A DNA stretch of 64,000 nt, taken from Paenibacillus sp. FSL R5-0623 (GTDB taxonomy: Bacteria > Bacillota > Bacilli > Paenibacillales > Paenibacillaceae). The stretch spans positions 3,844,001 through 3,908,000 of the forward strand of contig NZ_CP150233.1 of the NCBI RefSeq assembly GCF_037974265.1, given 5' to 3'. The stretch's first letter is position 1. Each line of letters starts with the position of its first letter. Of this stretch, positions 44,103 to 53,225 are shown piece by piece. The notes below the pieces were generated by a model, which ran no database searches, had not been told where the DNA came from, and was given only the letters and a program-made list of their open reading frames with translations. The position numbers and the translations under genes are program-made.

Positions 44103-44810
44103 TTACAGTGTGATTGCTGTGTCCAGGGCAACTACCATCATGTCATTGAACGTTTTTTGACGCTCTTCGGCAGATGTTTCTTCGCCTGTCAGCAAGTGGT
44201 CACTTACCGTCAGGATGGTCAGTGCGTTAACACCAAACTTGGCAGCGATGGTGTACAGTGCTGTTGTTTCCATCTCTACGCCGAGTACGCCGTGTTTCAT
44301 CAACTTCTCGGTAACGGAACGGTCATCGCGGTAGAAAGAATCGGAGCTGAACACGTTACCGACGTGAATCTTCATACCTTTAGCTGTTGCACGGTCATAT
44401 GCTTCTTTCAGCAGGGAGAAGGTAGCGATTGGCGAGAAGTCATATCCACCGAATACGTGTTTGTTCATGCTGGAGTCTGTACATGCTGCTTGTGCAAGGA
44501 TAACGTCACGTACACGTACATGCTCCTGCATACCGCCACAAGTACCTACACGAATCAGGTTTTTCACGCCATATTCGCTGATCAATTCGTTAGCATAGAT
44601 TGCGAAGGACGGAATACCCATTCCTGAACCTTGCACCGAAATCCGGTGTCCTTGATATGTACCTGTGTAACCGAGCATTCCACGAACCTCGTTGTAACAT
44701 ACAACATCTTCAAGGTACGTATCTGCAATATACTTCGCGCGCAAAGGGTCCCCTGGCAATAGGATCGTTTCTGCGATATCTCCGGGTTTTGCTCCAATAT
44801 GTGTACTCAT
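44103..44810 (-). CDS. deoD: Purine-nucleoside phosphorylase, hexameric type
   Basis: A 235-residue DeoD that cleaves purine (deoxy)nucleosides with phosphate. Motifs include [13 protein letters not shown] (phosphate site), IRVGTCGGM, and [16 protein letters not shown]. The active-site Asp stands in [17 protein letters not shown] precedes the ATG. It lies between deoB and the foldback repeats on the same strand, and is part of the nucleoside salvage operon. Confidence 0.96.
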   Translation of the reverse strand: MSTHIGAKPGDIAETILLPGDPLRAKYIADTYLEDVVCYNEVRGMLGYTGTYQGHRISVQGSGMGIPSFAIYANELISEYGVKNLIRVGTCGGMQEHVRVRDVILAQAACTDSSMNKHVFGGYDFSPIATFSLLKEAYDRATAKGMKIHVGNVFSSDSFYRDDRSVTEKLMKHGVLGVEMETTALYTIAAKFGVNALTILTVSDHLLTGEETSAEERQKTFNDMMVVALDTAITL

Positions 44811-44860
44811 GAATGAATCTCCTCCAGTTATATGTTTATCTCTATTACGATGACAGGAAC

Positions 44861-44882
44861 CGGAGCAGCCTCAACTACTCCG
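44861..44882 (-). other. Hairpin in the deoB-deoD gap
   Basis: On the minus strand CGGAGTAG pairs with CTGCTCCG (one G-U) around TTGAGG. It has no T run and is probably an intercistronic stem rather than a terminator. Confidence 0.4.
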
Positions 44883-44946
44883 ACATCCCTCATCCATTTT
44901 TGAAAGAAAACTTAAATCCCTAAAGTTTCGGTTACCTAAAATTAAC

Positions 44947-46125
44947 TTATTTCAAATCCTTCAGGAAGCTGGTACCATATTCCGGCATTTTCACTCCAAA
45001 GTTCTCAGCTACGGTTGCGCCAAGGTCAGCAAATGTGCTGCGCAGATCAAGCTTTTTGCCCTCGCTGAAGCGCGGTGAGTAGGCAAGAAGTGGTACATAT
45101 TCACGTGTATGGTCTGTACCACGGTATGTTGGATCGTTACCATGGTCAGCTGTGATCAGCAGCAGATCATCATTGGTCATTTTGGCAAAAATCTCTGGCA
45201 GCCGTGCATCATAGTCTTCAAGTGCCTGAGCATAACCTTGCGGATCACGACGGTGACCGTACAGGGCATCAAAATCAACCAGGTTCAGGAAGCTGAGTCC
45301 AGTGAATTCTTCATCCATCGTTTCAGACAACTTGTCCATACCATCCATGTTAGAGACGGTACGAACAGCCTTGGTTACACCTTCGCCATCATAGATATCT
45401 GCGATTTTGCCCAAAGCAATCACATCAAATCCACCATCTTGCAGTTCATTCATAACCGTACGACCAAAAGGTTTGAGTGCATAATCATGACGATTCGCAG
45501 TACGTTTCCAGTTACCCGCTTCTCCTACAAATGGACGTGCAATAATGCGGCCCAACATGTATGGATCTTCAAGTGTAATCTCACGGCAGAACTCACAAAT
45601 CTCATACAGTTCTTTCAGTGGAACAACGTCCTCATGTGCTGCAATTTGCAGAACCGAATCCGCAGATGTGTACACGATGAGCGCGCCAGTTTCAACATGC
45701 TCTGCACCCAGCTCATCCAGAATTTCCGTGCCGCTGGCCGGTTTGTTACCAATTACTTTGCGGCCCGTTTTCTCTTCAATGCGCTGAATCAACTCATCGG
45801 GAAAACCATTCTCGAACACACGGAAAGGTGTATCAATGTAAAGACCCATTAGCTCCCAGTGACCTGTCATTGTGTCTTTGCCTCTGGATGCTTCCTGCAT
45901 CTTGGTGTAATACGCTTTAGGTGCATCCGCTACAGGGACACCCTCGATTTCTTTGATGTTAGACAGTCCGAGACTGGCCATGTGAGGCATTTTCAAACCC
46001 CCGCGTTCACGTGCAATGTGACCAAAGGTATCTACATCAAAATCATCAAATTCTGCTGCATCCGGCGCTTCGCCGATCCCTACAGAATCCATAACAATCA
46101 GATGTACTCTTTTGAATGTTGACAT
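44947..46125 (-). CDS. deoB: Phosphopentomutase
   Basis: A 392-residue metalloenzyme of the alkaline-phosphatase superfamily that interconverts ribose-1-P and ribose-5-P (and the deoxy forms). Metal-site motifs are [13 protein letters not shown] at the N-terminus, the phosphorylated Thr in KDTMTGHWE, and [18 protein letters not shown] near the C-terminus. AAGGAGTG precedes the ATG. It comes 30 bases after nupC and so links the phosphorylases with DeoC. Confidence 0.96.
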   Translation of the reverse strand: MSTFKRVHLIVMDSVGIGEAPDAAEFDDFDVDTFGHIARERGGLKMPHMASLGLSNIKEIEGVPVADAPKAYYTKMQEASRGKDTMTGHWELMGLYIDTPFRVFENGFPDELIQRIEEKTGRKVIGNKPASGTEILDELGAEHVETGALIVYTSADSVLQIAAHEDVVPLKELYEICEFCREITLEDPYMLGRIIARPFVGEAGNWKRTANRHDYALKPFGRTVMNELQDGGFDVIALGKIADIYDGEGVTKAVRTVSNMDGMDKLSETMDEEFTGLSFLNLVDFDALYGHRRDPQGYAQALEDYDARLPEIFAKMTNDDLLLITADHGNDPTYRGTDHTREYVPLLAYSPRFSEGKKLDLRSTFADLGATVAENFGVKMPEYGTSFLKDLK

Positions 46126-46155
46126 AACTTAAGCACTCCTTCCAAATAATCCAGC

Positions 46156-47343
46156 TTACAAGAACAGTCCAGTAATGATCGCTGACAGCACGCTGACAAG
46201 CGAAGCACCGTAAAGCAGTTTCAGACCGAAGCGGGCGACCACATTACCTTGCTTCTCATGGAGTCCCTTCACCGCACCAGCAATGATACCGATGGAGGAG
46301 AAGTTGGCGAACGACACGAGGAAGACAGATACGATACCCGTTGTTCTGGCAGACATTGCAGTCTCCTTCAAATTAAGCATAGCTACGAATTCGTTGGATA
46401 CCATTTTGGTTGCCATAATACTTCCTGCCTGAATCGCTTCTTTCCATGGAACACCCATGATGAAGGCAAATGGTGCAAACACATAACCAAGTAGCTCCTG
46501 GAACGAAATGCCAAGCACCGCGCTGAAAATTCCGTTAACAAGTGCAATCAAGGCAACAAAACCGATTAACATCGCAGCTACGATGATAGCAACTTTGAAT
46601 CCATCCAGGATGTACTCGCCAAGCATTTCGAAGAACGATTGTTTCTCTTCATCCTGCACTTCCAATATATCTTCTTCTTCCGTCACCCGATAAGGGTTAA
46701 CGATCGAAGCAATGATAAATCCGCCAAACAGGTTCAGTACAAGAGCTGTAACCACATATTTCGGCTCGATCATGGTCATATAAGCACCAACAATCGACAT
46801 CGATACCGTGGACATCGCCGAAGCACACAAGGTGTACAGCCGATGTTTTGGCAACAACCCAATTTGTTTTTTCACAGAAATGAACACTTCAGATTGCCCC
46901 AATACAGCCGAAGCAACCGCGTTATATGATTCCAGTTTGCCCATTCCGTTGATTTTGCTTAATACCAGACCAATATATTTTATAACAAAAGGTAAGATTC
47001 GGATATACTGCAGTATCCCAATGAGTGCAGAGATGACAACGATTGGCATCAATACGCTGAGGAAAAATGGTGTTCCCCCGCTTTCGGCACCTACGGTAGT
47101 CAAACCCCCAAATACAAATGCGATACCTTCATTCGCATAGTCGAGTAAACTTTTAAATACGGTCGCAAAACCGCCAATTAAAAAAGTACCCACTCCTGTA
47201 TTCAACAGAGCATAAGCTAGTATAACTTGCAAAACAATCATGATAGCCAGCGGCCGGTAACGAATCTGCTTTTTGCCGTTGCTTGCGATATAAGCCAGTC
47301 CAAAAACAACGAGTAAGCCGATAATGGCAATTAGAAATTTCAT
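46156..47343 (-). CDS. nupC: Concentrative nucleoside transporter
   Basis: A 395-residue CNT-family nucleoside importer with about ten helices. Typical blocks are [37 protein letters not shown], and [14 protein letters not shown] followed by [10 protein letters not shown]. It brings in nucleosides with H+ or Na+. AAAGGAG precedes the ATG. The 230 bases before it contain a cre site and two RNA hairpins, so its expression may be tuned separately from deoC. Confidence 0.95.
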   Translation of the reverse strand: MKFLIAIIGLLVVFGLAYIASNGKKQIRYRPLAIMIVLQVILAYALLNTGVGTFLIGGFATVFKSLLDYANEGIAFVFGGLTTVGAESGGTPFFLSVLMPIVVISALIGILQYIRILPFVIKYIGLVLSKINGMGKLESYNAVASAVLGQSEVFISVKKQIGLLPKHRLYTLCASAMSTVSMSIVGAYMTMIEPKYVVTALVLNLFGGFIIASIVNPYRVTEEEDILEVQDEEKQSFFEMLGEYILDGFKVAIIVAAMLIGFVALIALVNGIFSAVLGISFQELLGYVFAPFAFIMGVPWKEAIQAGSIMATKMVSNEFVAMLNLKETAMSARTTGIVSVFLVSFANFSSIGIIAGAVKGLHEKQGNVVARFGLKLLYGASLVSVLSAIITGLFL

Positions 47344-47435
47344 TTGATTTCTCCTTTGAAGGTAGTTAAGCCGGATGTGAAAATTCAGCTCAAAGGGCTC
47401 TTAAGCATTCTTATCAGTAATCTTTCAGAAAACTT

Positions 47436-47449
47436 ATGAAGCGCTTACA
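47436..47449 (-). promoter_or_regulatory. cre site (CcpA) between deoC and nupC
   Basis: On the minus strand TGTAAGCGCTTCAT agrees with the CcpA consensus at 13 of 14 positions, about 95 bases before nupC. Confidence 0.6.
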
Positions 47450-47485
47450 ATTAGTTCCGTTATTTAAAATATAAGTGTAAGTTGT

Positions 47486-47524
47486 ATTCCCTGTACCTGA
47501 GTCGAACGCCCAAGTACAGAGAAT
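47486..47524 (-). other. 14-bp RNA hairpin between deoC and nupC
   Basis: On the minus strand ATTCTCTGTACTTG pairs with CAGGTACAGGGAAT through two G-U wobbles, with an 11-base loop. There is no T run. It may stabilise or process the operon mRNA. Confidence 0.55.
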
Positions 47525-47540
47525 ATAATATTACTTTTAT

Positions 47541-47581
47541 TTATTAAGCTTTTTTCTTGATAAGATGCTTTTGCTTAATAA
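47541..47581 (-). other. Hairpin overlapping the deoC stop codon
   Basis: TTATTAAGC (containing the TAA stop) pairs with GCTTAATAA around a 23-base loop. It is AT-rich and weak, without a following T run. Confidence 0.45.
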
Positions 47582-48249
47582 GAAGATGTAGACTGACCAC
47601 CCTGCATAATCTTAACGCCAGAACTTGCACCGATCCGAGTCGCACCCGCTTCGATCATTTTCTGCATATCTTCCAGGCTACGTACGCCACCGGAAGCTTT
47701 AACGCCAACATCAGGACCTACCGTACGACGCATCAAAGCGATATCTTCTGGCGTTGCTCCACCTGTGGAGAAACCTGTAGAAGTTTTAACAAAATCAGCT
47801 CCAGCTCGCACAGCTGCCTGACAAGCACGTACTTTCTCTTCATCCGTCAACAGACAAGTTTCAATAATAACTTTCACCAAAGCTTTACCCGCAGCCGCTT
47901 CAACAACAGCACGAATATCTTGTTCAACGAAATCATCTTTGCCATCTTTCAAAGCACTGATGTTGATGACCATATCGACTTCAGTTGCACCTTTAGCAAT
48001 CGCATCTTTCGTTTCGAAAGCTTTTGTCTCCGATGTAGATGCCCCCAGAGGGAAACCAATAACGGTGCAGATATCTACGCCAGAACCCTGCAACTGCTCA
48101 GCAGCATAAGCAACCCAGCCTGGGTTAACACATACGGAAGCAAACTGATATTGCTTCGCTTCTTCGGTTAACTTGGCCATTTCACTTTGCTTTGCGTCCG
48201 CACGAAGCAACGTATGGTCGATCATTTTAGCTAATTGTGGTGTAGTCAA
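47575..48249 (-). CDS. deoC: Deoxyribose-phosphate aldolase
   Basis: A 224-residue aldolase cleaving 2-deoxyribose-5-P into glyceraldehyde-3-P and acetaldehyde. The Schiff-base Lys is in FVKTSTGF, the proton-relay Asp in EVDMVINI, and the second Lys in VKASGGVR. The start is TTG with AAGGGAGAG six bases upstream. It opens the catabolic part of the operon behind a DeoR operator. Confidence 0.96.
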   Translation of the reverse strand: MTTPQLAKMIDHTLLRADAKQSEMAKLTEEAKQYQFASVCVNPGWVAYAAEQLQGSGVDICTVIGFPLGASTSETKAFETKDAIAKGATEVDMVINISALKDGKDDFVEQDIRAVVEAAAGKALVKVIIETCLLTDEEKVRACQAAVRAGADFVKTSTGFSTGGATPEDIALMRRTVGPDVGVKASGGVRSLEDMQKMIEAGATRIGASSGVKIMQGGQSTSSY

Positions 48250-48301
48250 TTGAATCTCTCCCTTATCTGAACTAGTTATTTTCTATACCCTTACACTAAC
48301 A

Positions 48302-48337
48302 TGAACATATGTAAAAATCAACTTGAACTTTTGTTCA
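48302..48337 (-). promoter_or_regulatory. DeoR operator between deoR and deoC
   Basis: A perfect TGAAC-TTTT-GTTCA inverted repeat at 48324-48337, close to the B. subtilis DeoR site. A further TGAAC half-site lies at 48302-48306, matching the known one-and-a-half-site layout. Confidence 0.65.
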
Positions 48338-48388
48338 CGGTTACACTTATATTTCTTCTTCGTTATATTTTCTGCCTAAAAAAGCAAA

Positions 48389-48416
48389 ACATCCGCCCTT
48401 TTTGCGTGGCAGATGT
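48389..48416 (-). terminator. Terminator of deoR
   Basis: On the minus strand ACATCTGCC pairs with GGCGGATGT (one G-U), followed by TTTGCTTTTTT. It separates deoR from the deoC operon. Confidence 0.8.
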
Positions 48417-48438
48417 TGTCATCCATATCCATTTGAAA

Positions 48439-49383
48439 TTAATATCGAAGTAATGCCTGCGCTGTGTACTGGTCCGTGACCAGAATATTTGCGTAATGGC
48501 CTTTGAGCGCGGCGTGAATGGCTTCAATTTTGCGTTGTCCTCCGGCAACAAGAATTGATTTTTCCTTATTTCTCAACTCGGCAAGATCAATTCCAACGGT
48601 TCTGCTGTTAATCTCTTCACTGATCAACTGACCTTCCGCGTCGAAAAAACGTGAACAAATGTCACCTGCGCCGGAGTTCATCAGCAATTGTTGCTCTTCT
48701 TCATTAAAGTAACCGAGCCTGAACAATAATGCATCTTCTTTCACAGTACCCACGGTAAACAAAGCAATGTTGGCCTGTCTGCCAAGTTCCACGATTCTTC
48801 CGATATGCCGATCCGCTTCCACCATGTTTTTCACTTCAATGTTGTCGAAAATAACAGGCAGCGGCAGATACCTTGGTACCGTATGGAATGCCTCAGCGAA
48901 CAAATGAACAATCTCAGCAGCATACGTATTGACATGGGAGTGGCTTACGCCCCCCTTCAATTGCACGACTTCGACACCTTTGACCTGCTTGGGACGAAGC
49001 TGGCGTGCTACGGCATGCATGGTTGTTCCCCAGGTCACCCCGATGATATCTGCATCCTGAACCGTCTCTTGAAGATAATCCGCTGCTCGTTTGCTGATAT
49101 GCTTCTGTATTTCCTCATCACTCTTCAACGGGGCAAAACACACAAGTGCCGTATCCAGATCATATTTCGACTTAAGTTCTCCGGCAATGATGTCGATATC
49201 CTCCAGCGGGTCCATAATTTCAATCCGGACGTATCCACGATCTTTGGCGTACTGAAGTAACCTTGATACGGTTGGACGCGACACGCCCAATCTTGCGGCA
49301 ATATCCTGCTGGCTATAATCGGACTGATAATACAATTTCGCTGCTTCAATGCTTAATCGTTGCTTCTCCAGGTCCATTCCCAT
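48439..49383 (-). CDS. deoR: SorC-family deoxyribonucleoside repressor
   Basis: A 314-residue regulator. The HTH near residues 20-45 is YSQQDIAARLGVSRPTVSRLLQYA, and a SorC-type sugar-phosphate-binding domain follows with GVTWGTTMHA and GAGDICSRFFD. The ligand in B. subtilis is deoxyribose-5-P or ribose-5-P, which releases the repressor. It lies upstream of deoC on the same strand but ends in its own terminator. A clear DeoR operator lies between the two. Confidence 0.93.
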   Translation of the reverse strand: MGMDLEKQRLSIEAAKLYYQSDYSQQDIAARLGVSRPTVSRLLQYAKDRGYVRIEIMDPLEDIDIIAGELKSKYDLDTALVCFAPLKSDEEIQKHISKRAADYLQETVQDADIIGVTWGTTMHAVARQLRPKQVKGVEVVQLKGGVSHSHVNTYAAEIVHLFAEAFHTVPRYLPLPVIFDNIEVKNMVEADRHIGRIVELGRQANIALFTVGTVKEDALLFRLGYFNEEEQQLLMNSGAGDICSRFFDAEGQLISEEINSRTVGIDLAELRNKEKSILVAGGQRKIEAIHAALKGHYANILVTDQYTAQALLRY

Positions 49384-49613
49384 GTGCGCTCATCTCACTC
49401 ATCCTATTGTCTTTGGAAAATAAATACTCGTCCTATATATTATACATGGATTGAGTATCTGGTCACCATAAAGCATCCAACTCAGTATCATGATCAATCC
49501 ATTCATATCCTTTTCTGACGTATAAAACGGGGGAAACGATGCATACTACTGCGGTCGCTTCGTCATTGCCAAGATTGCTTCACCCCATTAATCGCACAGA
49601 GAGGAAGAACTAC

Positions 49614-50240
49614 ATGTCTACCTTATTGTATATTACTGCCCATCCTCATGATCATGAAACCTCCTTCAGCATGGCTACAGGCAAAGCATTTATTGATGCA
49701 TATCGTGAAAGTCACCCGTCTGATGAGGTTGTTCACCTCGATCTGTATCGTTCGGATATTCCGCATATTGATGCGGATGTCTTCAGTGGTTGGGGCAAGC
49801 TGCAATCGGGCAGTGATCTGACTGCTGAAGAGCAGACCAAAGTAAGCCGTTTGAATGAACTGTCGGATCAATTTGCCGCAGCAGATAAATATGTTTTTGT
49901 AACTCCAATGTGGAACTTCTCGTTCCCTCCTATTCTGAAGGCATATGTGGACTCGATCTGCGTAGCTGGCAAAACATTTCGTTATACCGAACAAGGTCCT
50001 GTTGGACTGTTGTCTGACAAAAAAGCGTTGCATATTCAGGCTCGCGGTGGCATTTATTCCGAAGGTCCCGCTGCCCAGATGGAATCCGGTCATCGTTACT
50101 TAAGCATTATCATGTCTTTCCTCGGCGTGCCGAAGCTTGATGGCATTTTTGTTGAGGGGCACAATCAATATAAAGATCGTGCGAATGAGATCAAGCAACA
50201 AGCTATAGAGCAAGCAACTACTTTTGCAAAACAGTTTTAA
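49614..50240 (+). CDS. FMN-dependent NADH-azoreductase / flavodoxin-fold NAD(P)H oxidoreductase
   Basis: A 208-residue flavodoxin-fold protein. The N-terminal strand [14 protein letters not shown] forms the FMN phosphate loop, [17 protein letters not shown] is typical of AzoR, and [10 protein letters not shown] matches the active-site loop. Such enzymes reduce quinones and azo compounds with NADH in two-electron steps. The ATG at 49614 has GAGAGGAAG about 8 bases upstream; the frame is open 75 bases further up without support. A strong terminator follows. Confidence 0.9.
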   Translation: MSTLLYITAHPHDHETSFSMATGKAFIDAYRESHPSDEVVHLDLYRSDIPHIDADVFSGWGKLQSGSDLTAEEQTKVSRLNELSDQFAAADKYVFVTPMWNFSFPPILKAYVDSICVAGKTFRYTEQGPVGLLSDKKALHIQARGGIYSEGPAAQMESGHRYLSIIMSFLGVPKLDGIFVEGHNQYKDRANEIKQQAIEQATTFAKQF

Positions 50241-50326
50241 GAGAAGTAGTTCAAAAAGTCCGCTTTTGATTACGAATGATGCCTAGTGGCATCATCAGCA
50301 GTGTAGTAAACACTCAAAACATAAAC

Positions 50327-50375
50327 AAAACCCGCGTGCTACCTAGGGTATAATCCCAGGAAACACGCGGGTTTT
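50327..50375. terminator. Bidirectional terminator after the azoreductase gene
   Basis: AAAACCCGCGTG pairs perfectly with CACGCGGGTTTT. An inner CCTAGG/CCCAGG-type stem lies in the loop. It serves both convergent genes. Confidence 0.85.
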
Positions 50376-50396
50376 CAATGTATATCAACCTAGAGC

Positions 50397-50747
50397 TTAT
50401 TGATGTCCAGCACTGGCACGGCTCATGGTTTCAAGTTTACGTGTGATTGCATGACGGTCTACTTTCAATCCCCAGATCATTTCAATAATCTGCTCTTTCT
50501 CCTCAGGACTGTCGGCATGCTTCAGTTGCATTAACAGATCATGCATTTGTTCATTAATGCCTTCAAATTGAATCCATAAATCCTGTCTTACCTCTTTAGA
50601 ATCCAGATGATGATTCGCATCGACTTCTTCCTTCAATGCTTGCAGAATAGCATCTTTCCATTCGTCATCACCTAGCTGTTTCGCAATGTTCAGGAGATCC
50701 AGATAATCGTCAACAAGAAGTGAGTTCAATTCAGCATGTGTTTTCAT
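50397..50747 (-). CDS. Small helical protein of unknown function
   Basis: A 116-residue charged, wholly helical cytoplasmic protein without cysteines, signal or membrane segment. The sequence (HAELNSLLVDDYLDLLNIAKQLGD) suggests a helical bundle. I do not recognise the family. AAGGGG lies about 12 bases before the ATG, a little far. It is not joined to its neighbours. Confidence 0.7.
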   Translation of the reverse strand: MKTHAELNSLLVDDYLDLLNIAKQLGDDEWKDAILQALKEEVDANHHLDSKEVRQDLWIQFEGINEQMHDLLMQLKHADSPEEKEQIIEMIWGLKVDRHAITRKLETMSRASAGHQ

Positions 50748-50879
50748 CGTTTATTGCATCCCCTTTTCGTTCCATTTACCAAGTATTATACTCGGTATTT
50801 CAGGTTATGCAATAGTTGTCGAGAAAAATAGTGGATTGTCCAGTTTCATGTCATGTTTTGACGAATGATTAATCTCCGA

Positions 50880-51542
50880 TTAAGACTTGAGTTGTTGCAG
50901 CAACTGTACACGATAGGCTTCACTTTCAAGGGATTGAATTTCCTTATATTCTTCAGCAGTTAACACTTTGGGTTCCCCGGCTGCCTTGGCGATCATATAT
51001 ACCTTCGCGCTTTCTTCCACCACTTGAGTGCGGTAATAGGCTTCGCGGAGGTTTTTACCGGTCGTAACTAATCCGTGATTGACAAGAATGAGTGCCGTAT
51101 GTTCTTCTACCTTTGCTGAGACTGCATCGGCAAGAAGTTTCGTCGTTGGCAGAACATATGGAACAAATCCGATATCACCTACCAAGGCGGACTGATCAGG
51201 GAACAAGTGTGGCAATTCATCGAAAACGAGACTAAGTGCGATCGTATATGCCGGATGCGTATGCACAATGGCTTGGATATCAGGATTCACACGATAACTG
51301 TACAGATGCATTAATACTTCGGAAGACGGACGTGTTGATCCCGCACTAGTCGCCCCTGTCTCGATATCAATAGCTATCCACTCGTCCGGTTCCAGGTCTT
51401 CAAGTGCATATCCACTCGGAGACAACAACATCGTTCCCCCAGAGCGTGCGCTCAGATTCCCACCGGGTCCTACCACTAACCCTTGGGCAACTGCTCTGCG
51501 GGCATACTTCGTCAACTCTTCCCTTATTTGCTGTTCAGACAT
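50880..51542 (-). CDS. fucA: Class II aldolase, L-fuculose-phosphate aldolase type
   Basis: A 220-residue class II aldolase. Zinc ligands are the two His in IVHTHPAY and the His in VNHGLVTTG, and the catalytic Glu is in SSEVLMHL. The phosphate-binding GGNLSARSGG loop is also present. It splits L-fuculose-1-P (or L-rhamnulose-1-P) into lactaldehyde and DHAP. I chose the ATG at 51542, which has GAGGAGTGGTGAGG upstream; the longer frame overlaps the kinase stop. It is the third gene of the fucI-kinase-aldolase operon. Confidence 0.85.
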   Translation of the reverse strand: MSEQQIREELTKYARRAVAQGLVVGPGGNLSARSGGTMLLSPSGYALEDLEPDEWIAIDIETGATSAGSTRPSSEVLMHLYSYRVNPDIQAIVHTHPAYTIALSLVFDELPHLFPDQSALVGDIGFVPYVLPTTKLLADAVSAKVEEHTALILVNHGLVTTGKNLREAYYRTQVVEESAKVYMIAKAAGEPKVLTAEEYKEIQSLESEAYRVQLLQQLKS

Positions 51543-51610
51543 GTTCCTCACCACTCCTCGTACTTTTCTTTGTACATTTTCGTCAATGCTCATTGCATAG
51601 AATCTGTTCA

Positions 51611-53101
51611 TTATCTTTTGACTTGATTGAGACTTTGGTAGTTTTCATAAGCTTCCTGCCACAGCTCTGTATCCTCAGGTTCATAGGTCTCGGGGGAAAA
51701 GGAAGCAGCCATGACCTCCCGGATCTCGGCCAAGCTACTCACTTCTCCATGTGCAAGGAATTGCAGCATGCAATTCCCGGCTGAAGTCGCCTCTGCCGGG
51801 CCTGCCACCACCGGAACACCGGCTGCATTGGCTGTAAACTGGCACAATAGTGGATTGTGCACACCGCCACCAACCATATGAATGACACGAGGTCTTGTAC
51901 CTGTGATCAACTGCAATTCATCCAGCGTCTGTCTGAATTCCAGTGCAAGACTTTCCAGAATGCAGCGCACAATCGCTCCAGTCGTTTCGGGGACAGTCTG
52001 TCCGGTGAGGCTGCATTGTTGGCGTATGCGTTCAACCATATTCCCTGGCGCCAAATACACGCCATCTCCGGGCGATACATAACTTTGATGCGGCGTTGCC
52101 AAGGTAGCCAGCTGAATCAGTTCTTCATGTGTAAAAAGTTGATTCTCCCGCTCCCATTGCCTTTTGCATTCTTGTAGCAGCCACAGGCCTGAACGATTTT
52201 TCAGGGTGCGTACTTTCCCACGTACCGTCCCTTCATTGGTGAATCCGAGTGTACGACTTCGGTTATCCAATACAGGTGTATCACGCTCCACCCCCATAAG
52301 TGACCAGGTACCACAGCTGATAAAAGCAAAATCCGAATCCATCGCAGGAATCGCTGCCAAGGCAGATGCGGTATCATGTGAGCCCACTGAGACTACCTGC
52401 ATCGGTTCAGTCCGTAACTCGGCGCACAACTCATTTGTTAAATTGCCCAGCACGGTACCGGGTTGAACGAGCTTTGGAAATAATGTTTCCGGTATACCGA
52501 GACGCCCGATCAGATATTCATTCCAACGCGCCTCGCCTGCATGCAACAGCCCGCTGGTACTTGCAATCGTATACTCACAAGCCTGCTGACCAGATAGATA
52601 ATAGTGAAATAAATCCGGCATAAATAACATGCGCACATCCGGACGCAAACCTTCGGCCTGCTCTCGTACACTGCCTAGCAGTTGAAATGCTGTATTGATC
52701 TGCTGCGGCAAAACGCCGGACATGGCATACAGTTCTTCTTCTTTCACCATGTGCAGAACTTCTTCCATCCACTGTGCGTTGCGTGCTTCCCGATAGTGAC
52801 GTGGGTTCGAGCACAACCTTCCTGCACCATCCACCAGTCCATAGTCCACTCCCCACGTATCCACAGCTATAGAACGGACCGATGGAGAGATGCCTTGCGT
52901 CCCTTTCACAATGCCTTGTTTTAATTCATGAAAAAGTCGCAAGAAATCCCAATACAATCCGTCCCCCAGCTGCACGGGTTCATTGTTGAATCGATGCACT
53001 TCCTGTAACGAGAGTCTGTTTCCATCAAAAGAACCACGGACTACGCGTCCACTACCGGCGCCGTAATCGGCAGCAAGCACATGTGTTGCTTGATTGCCCA
53101 T
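51611..53101 (-). CDS. FGGY sugar kinase, rhamnulokinase family, probably acting on L-fuculose
   Basis: A 496-residue FGGY kinase. The N-terminal ADYGAGSGRVV and HRFNN motifs and the central FISCGTWSLMG are those of rhamnulokinases (RhaB type) rather than E. coli FucK. The ATP-binding C-terminal half contains HMVGGGVHNPLLCQFTA. Because it sits between fucI and an aldolase gene, its substrate is probably L-fuculose, possibly also L-rhamnulose. GGAGG precedes the ATG. A weak terminator separates it from fucI, which would lower its expression relative to the isomerase. Confidence 0.9.
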   Translation of the reverse strand: MGNQATHVLAADYGAGSGRVVRGSFDGNRLSLQEVHRFNNEPVQLGDGLYWDFLRLFHELKQGIVKGTQGISPSVRSIAVDTWGVDYGLVDGAGRLCSNPRHYREARNAQWMEEVLHMVKEEELYAMSGVLPQQINTAFQLLGSVREQAEGLRPDVRMLFMPDLFHYYLSGQQACEYTIASTSGLLHAGEARWNEYLIGRLGIPETLFPKLVQPGTVLGNLTNELCAELRTEPMQVVSVGSHDTASALAAIPAMDSDFAFISCGTWSLMGVERDTPVLDNRSRTLGFTNEGTVRGKVRTLKNRSGLWLLQECKRQWERENQLFTHEELIQLATLATPHQSYVSPGDGVYLAPGNMVERIRQQCSLTGQTVPETTGAIVRCILESLALEFRQTLDELQLITGTRPRVIHMVGGGVHNPLLCQFTANAAGVPVVAGPAEATSAGNCMLQFLAHGEVSSLAEIREVMAASFSPETYEPEDTELWQEAYENYQSLNQVKR

Positions 53102-53169
53102 TCTTTCAAGCCTCCTTAACTCTACGCGATAAGCCGTATTCGAGTTCTCAGCACAGCTTTCAAGAGAAA

Positions 53170-53201
53170 GCCATGTTACCTCATCTCACAAGGAACATGG
53201 C
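53170..53201 (-). terminator. Intra-operon hairpin between fucI and the kinase gene
   Basis: GCCATGTT pairs with AACATGGC; on the minus strand TTTCTCTTG follows. It is likely a partial terminator or mRNA-processing stem. Confidence 0.55.
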
Positions 53202-53225
53202 GTTTGACAGGAATGGAACTTTATT

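Noticed and set aside
45109..45852. A 247-codon open frame opposite deoB
   Set aside because: It is antisense to conserved coding sequence and the composition is typical of a shadow frame.
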